A stretch of DNA of 64,000 nucleotides from Thinopyrum elongatum. Its lineage: Eukaryota > Streptophyta > Magnoliopsida > Poales > Poaceae. How positions within the stretch are numbered: position 1 is the first letter of the stretch; every line of letters starts with the position of its first letter. The DNA is taken from contig CM022299.1 in the NCBI GenBank assembly GCA_011799875.1, positions 335,094,409 to 335,158,408 of the forward strand, written 5' to 3'. Position numbers and translations under genes: made by a program. The notes under the pieces were generated by a model. It had not been told where the DNA came from. It was given only the letters and a program-made list of their open reading frames with translations, and did no database searches. This document shows, one piece after another, positions 12,102-22,239 of the stretch.

Positions 12102-13175
12102 ATGATGAAGAGATGGTTAAGGGGTTCTTCAAGCCGGAATTCAAATGAAAAAGAAAATGAGGAGAAGAAGAAGGCCAAGTACAACCTTCTGCGTGCGGTG
12201 GAGGTTCGGCCATGTGAATGGCCAAGTGATGCATTCTTGAGGGCGGCCGGAATTTATGATGATTTCTATTATTTGGCTGAGAATGCAGGCATCACCGACT
12301 TCCTCCAAGATAAGTGTGAACAATACCTTCTGCTCACTAACACCTTCGTGCAAAATTTTCACTTTCATGCTAGGAAGGATCCTCCCATGGTAGAATTTCA
12401 CTTGTATGATGTGCCTAAGCAAATGACACTTTATGATTTTTGTAATGTTTGCAAATTACCTTATGAGGGTAGCGTCAGTGAACCACGTCCTAGGGACGTG
12501 GAGGACTTTATTGCTGAAACTACTATAGGGGAAGAGAGAGGGGTGTCGGAAGCGAGAGTGGCTATCTTACATTTTCCTATTTTACGCTATTATTCATTAT
12601 TTTTTGGGAGATGTTTGATTGGTCGTAGGGAGAGTGGATGCCTTAGTGCCCCGGACCTTGCTATTTTGTGCCATGCTTTATATTGTGATAGAACTTTTAG
12701 TTTGGGCGCTATTGTTGCTCGTCGATTAAACACAAATCGCATGAAGGGTCCCATCTTTGGAGGCATCTATGCCTCTCGCCTTGCTGAACATTTTGAGATA
12801 CCCATTAGGCATGATGAGGAGGAGGAGATGCTGCTACCCACTAGATATTTGAACTATAATAGTATGGTAGCGCATGATTTTATTAAGAATGATAAGGACA
12901 AGAGACTCCTCTACAACTTAGTATTTAGTCAGGGTACTTGTGAGACTATTGCTTTGCCTGCTTCTTCTTTGTTCAATATTTGTTCAGGCAGGTACACTAT
13001 TATGCTCGAGGACATCTATAGATTTTGGGGTCTTTCACAACCCCCAGCACCTGAGCCAACACCCGTTCCTGACCCATACCAGGAGCCAGTTTTTCAGTGG
13101 GCGCCACAGGAGCTCGCTAACCAGTGGAACCCTCCGGAGTATCGAGGAGAGGGTTATTTCGAGTCGTGGCCCTAG
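12102..13175 (+). CDS. ATHILA ORF1-like / putative plant transposon protein
   Basis: An intact 357-codon ORF starting ATG ATG AAG after an unspliced leader. The product is mostly globular and hydrophilic: a basic Lys/Arg/Glu-rich N-terminus (residues 1-30), a conserved-looking middle (about 35-300) with FHARKDPPMVEFHLYDVP and LYDFCNVCKLP, and a Pro-rich tail (about 310-357). It resembles the uncharacterised protein (ATHILA ORF1 type) carried by Athila-like elements; this is recognition from memory. There is no transmembrane segment, so an envelope role is not supported. It is the only undamaged long ORF in element B, while gag is riddled with stops. Other possibility: a host-derived domain kept by the element. 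Confidence 0.6.
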   Translation: MMKRWLRGSSSRNSNEKENEEKKKAKYNLLRAVEVRPCEWPSDAFLRAAGIYDDFYYLAENAGITDFLQDKCEQYLLLTNTFVQNFHFHARKDPPMVEFHLYDVPKQMTLYDFCNVCKLPYEGSVSEPRPRDVEDFIAETTIGEERGVSEARVAILHFPILRYYSLFFGRCLIGRRESGCLSAPDLAILCHALYCDRTFSLGAIVARRLNTNRMKGPIFGGIYASRLAEHFEIPIRHDEEEEMLLPTRYLNYNSMVAHDFIKNDKDKRLLYNLVFSQGTCETIALPASSLFNICSGRYTIMLEDIYRFWGLSQPPAPEPTPVPDPYQEPVFQWAPQELANQWNPPEYRGEGYFESWP

Positions 13176-15274
13176 ACCAACTTAGGCCTAAAGCCTAAGC
13201 TTGGGGGAGTACGTATTTCTCACCGACATTACATTCATGATCACACACTCATTTCAGTTGTCGGTGTTCATACTTTTTTGTATTATCCATGTTAGTTTAT
13301 TTCTTTTTCTCGCTTTCTTCTTGTGTGTTTGAAAAACTTTGAGAAAATCCAAAAAAAATTAGTTCTCGTTTCTTTTTAGATTTTCTTTCTAGTGTAATTT
13401 AGTTGTAGTATTAAAAGAAAACCCAAAAAGATTTCTCATTCTTCTTTTGCTTGTTGGGAGCTTTCCCGTGTAAATAGTTTTTCTCGTTCTTGTTTTACTT
13501 TCTTCAGAAAAACAAAAACTTCAAAAATATTTCAGTGTGTTTCTTTGAAATTCTTTTCTTTTTCTTTGGGTCGTAAGGAGAAAACCGCAATGAAAATGTT
13601 GAGTGGCTCTCATATGTATTATTGTTGATCTAACAAAGAGCCCATATTACCTTGTCTTCTCCTTTGAATAAATGTTTGCAGATTCCAGCTTAGTCCAATG
13701 CACGTGCACTCTTATTATTATTCACACCGTTCGGTCGTGCAAGTGAAAGGCAATAATGAAGATATATGATGAAATGATTGAGATGGAGAAAAGCTCGTAC
13801 GAACTCGACCTATTTTGTTTTTGTAAATATGATTAGCTCATCGTTCTTGATTCAGCCCATTATCAATGAAACATGTTTGCAATGACAATTAGAGATTATA
13901 GTTACTCATGCCATGCTTAATTAGCTAGGAGTGTATAATGGTTTGTCTTGCGTGCCAACATGAAAATTAAAATGGTTATGATGTAGTATGATAGGATGGT
14001 ATCGTCCTTCGAATGATTCGAGTGGCTTGACTTGGCACATGTTCACGCATGTAGTTGTAACAAAAACAACATAGCCTCCACGATATTTATGTTCATGGTG
14101 ATTTATATCCTACTCATGCTTGCACTCAATGTTGGTTAATCTCAATGCATGTTTATGACCGTTGTCGCTCTCTAGTTGGTCGCTCCTCAATCTTTTGCTA
14201 GCCTTCACTTGTACTAAGCGGGAATACTGCTTGTGCATCCACTTCCTTAAACCCAAAGTTGTTCCATATGAGTCCACCATACCTACCTATATGTGGTATT
14301 TACCTGCCGTTCCAAGTAAATTTGCATGTGCCAAACTCTAAACCTTCAAATGATAATCTATTTTGTATGCCCGAATCGCTCATGTAGTGACTGGGGGCTG
14401 TCAGTATCTTCCATGCTAGGTGGGTTATTCTCACGATGAGTGTTTATTCACTTGTCATTCACGAGAAAGTGGCTGATAATTGGGATGCCCAGTTCCATGC
14501 TCTAAATCAAATCAAAATATAAATATCAAACAAAACTCCCCCAGGACTGTTATTGGTATGGACGGTACCCGTGGATTCGGCTAGCCGTGGAGTGTGATTG
14601 TTGGTGGAGGGGGAGTAAAAACTTTACCATTCTATTTGGGAACCACTTATAATGTATCTAGCATGGAAGATACCGAGATCTCTTGGTTGTTATGTTGACA
14701 ATGAAAGCATACCGCTCAAAATTATATTCATCTCTGTTTTAAAAGCTCGAGCTCTGGCACCTTTGCAAATCCCTACTTCCCTCTGTGAAGGGCCTATCTA
14801 TTTACTTTTATTGCTGAGTCATCATCCTCTTATAAAAAGCACCAGTTAGAGATTACCACTGTCATTTGTATGCTTTGTTATTAATTGATATTGAGTATGA
14901 GTGTGACTGGATCTCTTTTTCCATGAATTATAATGTCTAGTCAGTCCTTGATCTTCAGGGGTGCTCTGCATTTATGTTTTGCGGTCTCAGAAAGGGCTAG
15001 CGAGATACCATTTTGTCATATTATATCATGATTGTTTTGAAAAAGTGTTGTCATCCGAGATTTATTATTATTGCTCGCTAGTTGATTATGCCATTGATAT
15101 GAGTAAATGTGAGACCTAAATGTTATTGTGAATATGGTTAGTTCATAATCCTTGCTGAAAACCTGAATGCTGGCTATACATATTTGCAACAACAAGATCA
15201 AACAGAGTTTGTAAAAGTTTTTCTTTGTCACTTTCAGTTTGTCAACTGAATTGCTTGAGGACAAGCAATGGGTT
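13176..15274 (+). other. Non-coding 3' region of element B
   Basis: About 2.1 kb with no supported gene. It opens with an internal purine tract (AAGCTTGGGGGAG at 13197-13209), 20 bases after the ORF stop. It contains the motifs shared with the 3' regions of A, G and E (TTGTACTAAGCGGGAATACT near 14210; ACCCGTGGATTCGGCTAGCC near 14570) and ends with GAGGACAAGCAATGG. Confidence 0.6.
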
Positions 15275-15288
15275 AAGCTTGAGGGAGT
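15275..15288 (+). other. Polypurine tract of element B
   Basis: AAGCTTGAGGGAG at 15275-15287 next to the LTR start at 15289. One G of the usual motif is A. Confidence 0.75.
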
Positions 15289-16673
15289 TGATACGTCTCC
15301 ATCGTATCTACTTTACCAAACTCTTCTGCCCTTGTTTTGGACTCTAATTTGCATGATTTGAATGGAACTAACCCGGACTGACGCTGTTTTCAACAGAATT
15401 GCCATGGTGTTATTTTTGTGCAGAAATAAAAGTTCTCGGATTGACCTGAAAATTTACGGAGAATATTTTTGGAATATATAAAAATACTGGTGCAAGAATT
15501 ATCCAGAGGGGGGCCACCCAGAGGCCACAAGCCCTGGGGGCACGCCCTGCAGGCTTGTGGGCCCCCTGGAGCTCCTCCGGCCCTAATTCCAACTCTATAA
15601 GTACCTATTCGTGGAGAAAAAAATCAAATAGAAGGATTCATCGCATTTTACGACACGGAGCCGCCGCCACCTCCTGTTCTTCATCGTGAGGGCAGATCTG
15701 GGTTCCGTTCGGGGCTCCGGAGAGGGGGATTCATCGCTATCATCATCACCAACCTTCCTCCATCGCCAATTTCATGATGCTCACCACTGGGAGTGAGTAA
15801 TTCCATCGTAGGCTTGCTGGACGGTGATGGGTTGGATGAGATTTATCATGCAATTGAGTTAGTTTTGTTAGGGTTTGATCCCTAGTATCCACTATGTTCT
15901 GAGATTGATGTTGCTATGACTTTGCTATGCTTAATGCTTGTCACTAGGGCCTGAGTGCCATGATTTCAGATCTGAACCTATTATGTTTTCATGAATATAT
16001 TTGTGTTCTTGATCCTATCTAGCAAGTTGTAGACACCTATTACGTGTTATGATCTACATACCCCAAGGTGACAATAATTGGGATTCTTTCCGGTGATTAC
16101 CGTAGTTTGAGGAGTTCATGTATTCACTAAGTGCTAATGCTTTGGTCCAGTTCTCTATTAAAAGGAGGCCTTAATATCCCTTAGTTTCCATTAGGACCTC
16201 GCTGCCATGGGAGGGTAGGACAAAAGATGTCATGCAAGTTCTTTTCCATAAGCATGTATGACTATATTCGGAATACATGCCTATATTATATTGATGAATT
16301 GGAGCTAGTTCTGTGTCACCCTAGGTTATAACTGTTGCATGATGAATGCCATCCGACATAATTATCCATCACTGATCCGTTGCCTACGAGCTTTTCACAT
16401 ATTGATCTTTGCTAAGTTACTTTGCCGTTGCTATGGTTACAATCACTACAAAACTGCTACTGTTACTTATGTCATCATTATCGTTACTTCCATACTACTT
16501 TGCTACTAAAAAATTTGCTGCAGATATTAAGTCTTTCAGGTGTGGTTGAATTGACAAGTCGGCTGCTAATACTTGGGAATATTCTTTGGCTCCCCTTGTT
16601 TCGAATCAATAAATTTGGGTTGAATACTCTACCCTCGAAAACTGTTGCCATCCCCTATACTTGTGGGTTATCA
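15289..16673 (+). mobile_element. 3' LTR of element B
   Basis: 1385 bp, TGATACGTCTCCATCG to GTGGGTTATCA. A GC-rich inverted-repeat block at about 15515-15570 precedes a TATAAGTA box at 15596-15603. The last 475 bp repeat the fragment at 8018-8494. The following bases CCTCC (16674-16678) are the presumed target duplication, untestable here. Confidence 0.85.
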
Positions 16674-17413
16674 CCTCCTCATAGTGGTGAGTTGCTTGAG
16701 CCACTCCGGGCACCAACCTGCTGGCTCTCGAGTTGAGGTAAGCACGGGCACACTGAGAAAACACCTCGTAATCTTCGTCGAAGGGACCGACGGTGGCCTC
16801 GAGAAAACTCCACAAACTGTCGTTTAAAGCAGCCAACCGCATCGCGGCATGATACGTCTCCAATGTATCTATAATTTATGAAGTATTCATGTCATGTTTA
16901 CAACAATTTTATATGGTTTTGGTATGATTTGGATGGAACAAATCTGGACTAATGTTGTTTTCAGCAGAACTACTGTTGTGTTGTTTTTTGTGCAGAAATA
17001 AAAGTTCTCCAAATGCAATGAAACTTTTTGATGATTTTTTTTGGAACAAAAGAGGCACTAGAAGCTTCGTGGGAGGGCCAGAAGAGCCACGAGGTGGGCA
17101 CAACCCACCAGGGCACGCCAGAGGGGCCTGGCTCGCCCAGATGGGTTGTGCTCATCTCGAGGCCCATCTTCGCGTGAAACCAACGCCAAAAAATCCTATA
17201 AATACAAAAAAAAACCCAGAAATAACCCTAGATCGGAAGTTCCGCCGCTGCAAGCCTGTGTAGCCATGAAAAAACAATCTAGACCCCGTTCTGGCACCCT
17301 GTCGGAGGGGGAAATAATCACCGGTGGCCATCTTCATCATCCCGATGACCAACATGATGAGGAGGGAGTAGTCCACCCTCAGGGCTGAGGGTTTGTACCA
17401 GTAGCTATGTGTT

Positions 17414-17416
<3 letters not shown>

Positions 17417-17460
<44 letters not shown>
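17417..17460. repeat. (TC)n microsatellite in LTR C1
   Basis: About 22 TC repeats just downstream of the leader. The same place in the related LTR C2 (about 58640-58658) has a much shorter TC run. Confidence 0.95.
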
Positions 17461-17463
<3 letters not shown>

Positions 17464-17930
17464 TTCTTGAGTTGGCACGATCTTGATGTATCGCGAGCTT
17501 TGTTAATATAGTTGGATCATATGGTGTTTTCCCCTCTCTATCTTGTTGTGATGAATTGAGTTTTCCCTTTGAGATTTTGTTTTTATCGGATTGAATACTT
17601 TTATGGATTTCAGAGCACTTGATGTATGTCTTGCTATGAATACCTGTGGTGACAATGGGGTATCATATTGATTCACTTGATATGTGTTTTGGCACTCAAC
17701 TCGCAGATTCCTGAGGTGACATTGGGGTAATCTATGCATAGGGGTTGATGCATGTTCTCGTCTTTGTTTCTCCGGTAGAAATATTGGGGCATTCTTTGAG
17801 GTTCTTTGTGTTGGATTGAGTATTATGAATCTGAAATTGTTTGATGCATATCGTATAATCAACTCATGGATACTTGTGGTGACATTGGAGTATTTAGGTG
17901 ACATTAGAGTTGGTTGATGTGTATCATATG

Positions 17931-18032
17931 GTGTTATTTTAGTATGAACTCTTAGATAGATCGATCGGAAAGGATAACTTGGTGTTATTTTAGTACGAAC
18001 TCTTAGATAGATCGATCAGAAAGGATAACTTT
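17931..18032. repeat. Tandem duplication of about 51 bp in LTR C1
   Basis: Two copies of GGTGTTATTTTAGTA...AACTCTTAGATAGATCGATC. The same duplication is present in C2 (about 59068-59172), so it predates both insertions. Confidence 0.8.
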
Positions 18033-18768
18033 GAGGTGGCTTCGTACACAACAAACAATTTCTTCTTATGTTCTCTGCTAGATAGGAACTTTGGAGCGAT
18101 TCTTCATCGCACGTTGAGGGATGGTTATATGATCCAATTATATTAGCATTTTTGAGAGATTGCACTAGCGAAAGTACGGACCCTAGGCCTCATTTTCAAG
18201 CATTGCAATACCGTTTGTGCTCACTTTTGTTACTTGCTACCTTGCTGTTTTTTATTGTTCCTATTACTACGCTTGTATCACCATCTCTTCGCCGAACTAG
18301 TGCACCTATACAAATTACCATTGTATTTGGTGTGTTGGGGACACAAGAGACTCTTTATTATTTTGTTGCAGGGTTGTTTGAGAGAGACCATCTTCATCCT
18401 ACGCCTCCCACGGATCGATAAACCTTAGGTCATCCACTTGAGGGAAATTTGCTACTGTCCTACAAAACTCTGCGCTTGGAGGTCCAACATGAGTCTACAA
18501 GAACAAGTTGTGTAGTAGACATCACGGCGTCGGCGCACGAGGCATCGACGGTGGCCTCGACGGCGAGGTGCTCCTCCAAGATCTGGGGGTCGGCACGAAT
18601 GGCAGCCATCATGACCTCATCCTCGCGTGCGACCGTGATTTGCTTCTCCGCTGCCAAATGCTCCTTGAGCTCCTGGCTATACTGCATGCACCATGGCTTA
18701 GGGCGGTGCTTATTTGGGGTAGGGGTCGGTGATTTGGGTGGAAGGTGTCGTGCTGGCGGTCGGGGCAT

Positions 18769-19307
18769 GTGGTATGTAGATGGAGGAGGAGGATGGGGGT
18801 CGGGTGTGGATTACCTGCCTGGATCGACGAGGCCAAGCAGCGTGAAGGAGGGTCGCCGGCAAGGAGGCGGAGCTGCAAGCAAGGAGTGAAGGTTTGAACT
18901 TGGAAATGAAGGCGAAAACAGGGGAAATGTGGCTTTTGGTAAGGGGGGCGGGGAGGGAGATATTTCCGTGGAAGCCGAACTCTTTGGATCGGTGCAGCGA
19001 AAAAATTGTCGCGCAAAGTGTCATCAGACACGGTCCCTTATTCAGCACTGTGTACGACATGTTAACATCACAAACGATTCATATAGCTTACCCTGTGTGT
19101 GATGAGTTTGAACATGCAAATTTTGTTCTGAATATCCCTGGTTACAGTGGTCATCCACGTCATTGCATAATTTGCGTACACAAAGGAGCCTACAGCACAC
19201 CCACACTTCTTAATCGAGCAAGTTCAGTAATTAAACAGAGCTAGCTGACCTAAACATTACTCTAACAAATTAAAGACCGACGCTCTAAATTAAACAAAGA
19301 GTACTAC
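18769..19307. other. CACTA-2 spacer between genes Y and X
   Basis: Contains the GC-rich 5' flank of gene Y and, at about 19010-19160, CACTA-type subterminal-like words (CAGACACGGTCC, ACAAACGATTC, ACCCTGTGTGTGATG). No gene is supported. Confidence 0.4.
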
Positions 19308-19878
19308 TTCAGCTGGCGCTCGTCGATCTCCATCGCCTCCTCCATGTCCAGCTCATGCCCGATGATCTCCTAGAGAAGGGGCTCCATGTCATCCATCGCA
19401 CCATACTTGGCAAGCATCTCGCCATCCGCGTCCGCCATCTCTTTGGAAAAGGCCGCCACGAGCTGGGCGTGGGCGGCCACGATCTGGGCTTTGACGGGCT
19501 CCGTCGTGGCAATGTATACCGCGAAGGAACAGACGGTTGCTCGAATGCTCTCGGTTATTGCCAACTCTTCGGCCGTGGGTTGCCGACCGTTGTCGGACAA
19601 GCTTCGTTCGATTTGTGTGGTGACCGCCATGAGCTGGGCGTGGGCGGTCCATCAGGGCTAAGGCCGCCGCCGCGGAACAGACAGCTGTTGTGCTGCTCTC
19701 GCCAGTTGCTATCCCCGGCGCAGATGTTGCTGTCACCACCTAAGCAGCAACAGCGGTCGTTTGGGCTACCTTGGCCACCCGGTCGCAGATTGCGGCCGCA
19801 CTCACACAGCTTGTTACCACATGCATGGCGGCTGCGGCCGCGCTCTTGTCGGAGTGGGCCGCCGAAGTGGCCCTCATG
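19308..19878 (-). pseudogene. Gene X: Ala-rich hypothetical ORF in CACTA-2
   Basis: Minus-strand coding can be followed from an ATG at about 19878 in an Ala/Thr/Val-rich frame, through a stop near 19740. Near 19630-19650 the frame changes to one reading MAVTTQIERSLSDNG, continues through AHAQLVAAFSKEMADADGE, meets a stop near 19370 and ends near 19308. The composition suggests an Ala-rich helical protein, perhaps coiled coil, with an acidic C-terminus. I do not recognise it. At least two nonsense codons and one frame change make it a pseudogene. Plus-strand ORFs over the same interval are GC-rich shadows. Confidence 0.4.
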
Positions 19879-20057
19879 ACGCGGGTCCATGTCCCCATCT
19901 TTCACCGGTGACAATTGAACAGTGAAATGATATTTGGGGAGCAAGCTAGTGTCCTTGACGCACCCGCTGTGGACTGTAGCCGACGCACCTTCTCGCGTAA
20001 GCTACATACGTACTACTCCGACGGTGCTCCAAGATATTTTGTACTACATCTCACACG

Positions 20058-20640
20058 CACTGGTACAGTGAGGTGCTATACAAATGGTTTTTAACCCCTT
20101 TTCGCGACGGCGTTTGGAACCGTCGCCAAGTGAGTGACTACGATAGGGGGGTCCTTCCCACACGACCCAGAAACCGTCGGGGATAGGGAGCCTTGATGCA
20201 TACAGTTGTCCCTATAAAATCGTTTCTGATATCTCGAATATCCCAAACGCTTCATCCTTGCTACTCGTTTGTGCTCGCATTGCCATCGCAGTCGGAGTTC
20301 TATGGTTTTACCTAAAACCAGGCACATTCCAGGCACGGGAGTTTTCCAGGCACGTACCAAACTGGCTCTATGTTTATGATGCCTGGCACATCACAAACAG
20401 TTCATGATTGTAAACCGTGTACGATAGGTAGACAATATCACACATTTAGTTTTCCCGGACCGTTTGTGATAGTGTCTGACATCACACACGCTTTGCAAAC
20501 GACAATTGTGTGCATTGTTACACACGTTTCCTCTTCGTGAACCGTGTCAGATTATGATGTATATCGCACATGCTGTGCTTTATAGACCGTGTGCACCGTA
20601 ATGACCTGCAGACCGTAATTTCACCCTAATTTAATTGCTG
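20058..20640. repeat. Left subterminal repeat region of CACTA-1
   Basis: Contains GACGG...CCGTCGCC words (20105-20135, 20166-20180) and many short repeats around ACCGTGTRC, CACACGCT and TCACAAACAGTTCATG in both orientations, for example at 20390-20600. This is the subterminal repeat pattern to which CACTA transposases bind. Confidence 0.55.
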
Positions 20641-20870
20641 CTATTTAAAATTGTACCTAATTTGAACTTGAAAGTAGGCTATAGCTTTATTCATATCCAT
20701 CAGGTTCAAACAACCAATGCATTATTCGATTCATAGGTACATATGTTCAAGAATTACATAAGCACCAAATAAAGAATGATGAACCAGGGTTCTATACTTG
20801 TACTATTACAGATGGTAAAGAAAGAGGCGACAGACATTCAGGTTGCTGAACAAGGTGAAGCGGAATGGCC

Positions 20871-21211
20871 CTATTGTGCTCTCCTGGATGCAGAAGGCAC
20901 GCACGACTCTAGTCCAACCCCTTGTGATGGCTGGCCGCCAATCATGTAGTTTGAGAGGTAATCTTGAGTAAACTGCTTCAGGATCCACTGCAAAGGAAAA
21001 AAGATTCAGACATTGTCATCTAACACAACTCATTACGGGCAGTAAAAAGAAGGCTACAGAGTTCTTACTTACCATCCTGCAGTTCACTGTTGTCTTGCAT
21101 AAAGTGTAAACAAATAGTTCGATTGACATCTTTTGACCCATTTTAATAACAATCTTTATCAGTTTCCTCACTTGATGCTGGTTCATGAATATATCATTGC
21201 CCCATACGTAC
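20871..21211 (-). pseudogene. Two terminal exons of an unrecognised gene in CACTA-1
   Basis: On the minus strand an exon can be read from 21211 to 21073. It follows an AG and ends at a GTAAGT donor (21072 downward), encoding a Lys/Ile/Val-rich stretch with KLIKIVIKMGQKM. After a short intron ending TTTGCAG, a last exon runs 20987-20871 to a TAG, with NYMIGGQPSQGVGLES. The phases agree across the intron (codon boundary). Upstream exons were not found with confidence. The AP2 ORF at 23013-22240 is on the same strand and could be the start of the same gene or an independent gene. Function unknown. Confidence 0.4.
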
Positions 21212-21269
21212 CTAAAAGCACCAAGTTAATATTAGAAGCTAAACAACAATTGCAAAATGATGTAGGACA

Positions 21270-21325
21270 ACACTCCCTCCATCCCATTATATAAGATTTT
21301 ATTACATGTATATCTAGACATCATC
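21270..21325. repeat. Stowaway-like MITE fragment
   Basis: CTCCCTCCATCCCATTATATAAGATTTT is the consensus-like end of a Tc1/mariner Stowaway MITE. I could not find the opposite inverted end nearby, so only a fragment is claimed. Confidence 0.45.
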
Positions 21326-22239
21326 AGAACATTAAGGTACCACTCTTCCTTGTTGCTATGTAGCCTGGGATTGCATATTTACTCATTCAGTACAATGCAT
21401 GTTGCTATGTAGCCTCAGATATATTAAATATGGCCCTAGTTAACCTACTGATAAATGGGTTACAGATATATTCAGTGAAATGTCCGATTCAACGATTAAT
21501 CCCTTATCAGCCCCCAGGCTATATGGTACCAGCTACCGATATCCTGAACAGTGAGTACATATAAGCAACGCGATGAAACTAACCTCGATGGAAAACAGCA
21601 CTGTTCTCAATATTGTCCTGTATGAGTACATATAAAGGCATATTAAGCACAACAGGCTAAACATCAACCAAATATATCCATGGTAGACAACATAATCTAC
21701 AAATGATAGCTTCAGTGTGCAGGTTTAAGCATGCTAGTTAAGCAAAACAAGAAGTGGAAAGGTGTGTTAACTGCATCAGGCATAACATTTAAAAACATGC
21801 AAATAGTCATTCAAACTGGTATTGTGCAGGTCTAAAGTACACTAGTTATTGTTAAAAAATGAAAAGGCATGTTAACTGCAACATCCTTAACAGCAACCAA
21901 ATATCGTAATTCATAGTGGTATTGTTGAAACTGCTATTGATGAAATTGAATTGCACGGCAAATAGTTGCACATATAGAGCATCACATTGTGAAGAACTGA
22001 AATAAACAAGGCATAAGGCCATCTCTAGCCGATCCTTTAAAAGTTAATGAACTAAAACCCTTAGTGGATATATATATACTCCAGCATTTTTTGGCCGTTT
22101 CTAGTTGATCCCCTAAACTTAACGTTGTAAACTTCAATTTGATCAAGTTCAAAGCAGGTTCAACCGAAAGTAGCATGTATTCAAACATAAACATAGATAG
22201 TTTTGCATAACCGAACATAAAACATAAATTTAAACTAAG

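Larger units (their letters stand above)
8018..16673 (+). mobile_element. Element B: non-autonomous Athila-like retrotransposon with gag, protease and an extra ORF
   Basis: Bounded by the last 477 bp of its 5' LTR (8018-8494) and a complete 3' LTR (15289-16673). The 5' LTR piece matches about 16195-16673 with roughly 25 differences counted by eye. Internal order: primer-binding site, gag, retropepsin, U3-like block, a 357-codon ORF, long non-coding region, purine tract. No reverse transcriptase, RNase H or integrase is present between protease (ends 11310) and the extra ORF (starts 12102), so it depended on other elements for mobility. The rest of its 5' LTR lies left of element A, outside the window. 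It is inserted in a minus-strand ORF of CACTA-2 (resumes at 16674). Confidence 0.8.
16850..18524 (+). mobile_element. Solo LTR C1
   Basis: TGATACGTCTCCAATG to AGTAGACATCA, 1675 bp, with no internal region on either side. Flanks are CGGCA (16845-16849) and CGGCG (18525-18529), a 5-bp target duplication with one mismatch. TATAAATA box at 17197-17204 after a GC-rich inverted-repeat block. The same LTR type occurs at 58077-59690. A solo LTR forms by recombination between the two LTRs of an inserted element. Confidence 0.85.
16674..18768 (-). pseudogene. Gene Y: hypothetical ORF in CACTA-2, split by solo LTR C1 and element B
   Basis: On the minus strand an ORF begins at ATG 18768 with a Pro-rich start, then a charged, helix-prone segment (SQELKEHLAAEKQ). 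At 18525 it is interrupted by solo LTR C1. Ignoring the LTR and one target copy, the frame continues without change from 16849 to 16674 (ending near VAQATHHYE), where element B cuts it. The TATA-like and 5' untranslated context before 18768 is GC-rich. I do not recognise the product; its Ala/Glu-rich helical look is like other ORFs carried by this CACTA. It is a pseudogene by insertion. Confidence 0.55.

Noticed and set aside
12102..13175. Envelope-like gene
   Set aside because: No signal peptide or membrane segment is visible in the 357-codon product.
19355..19879. 174-codon plus-strand ORF
   Set aside because: GC-rich shadow of minus-strand gene X; no domain.
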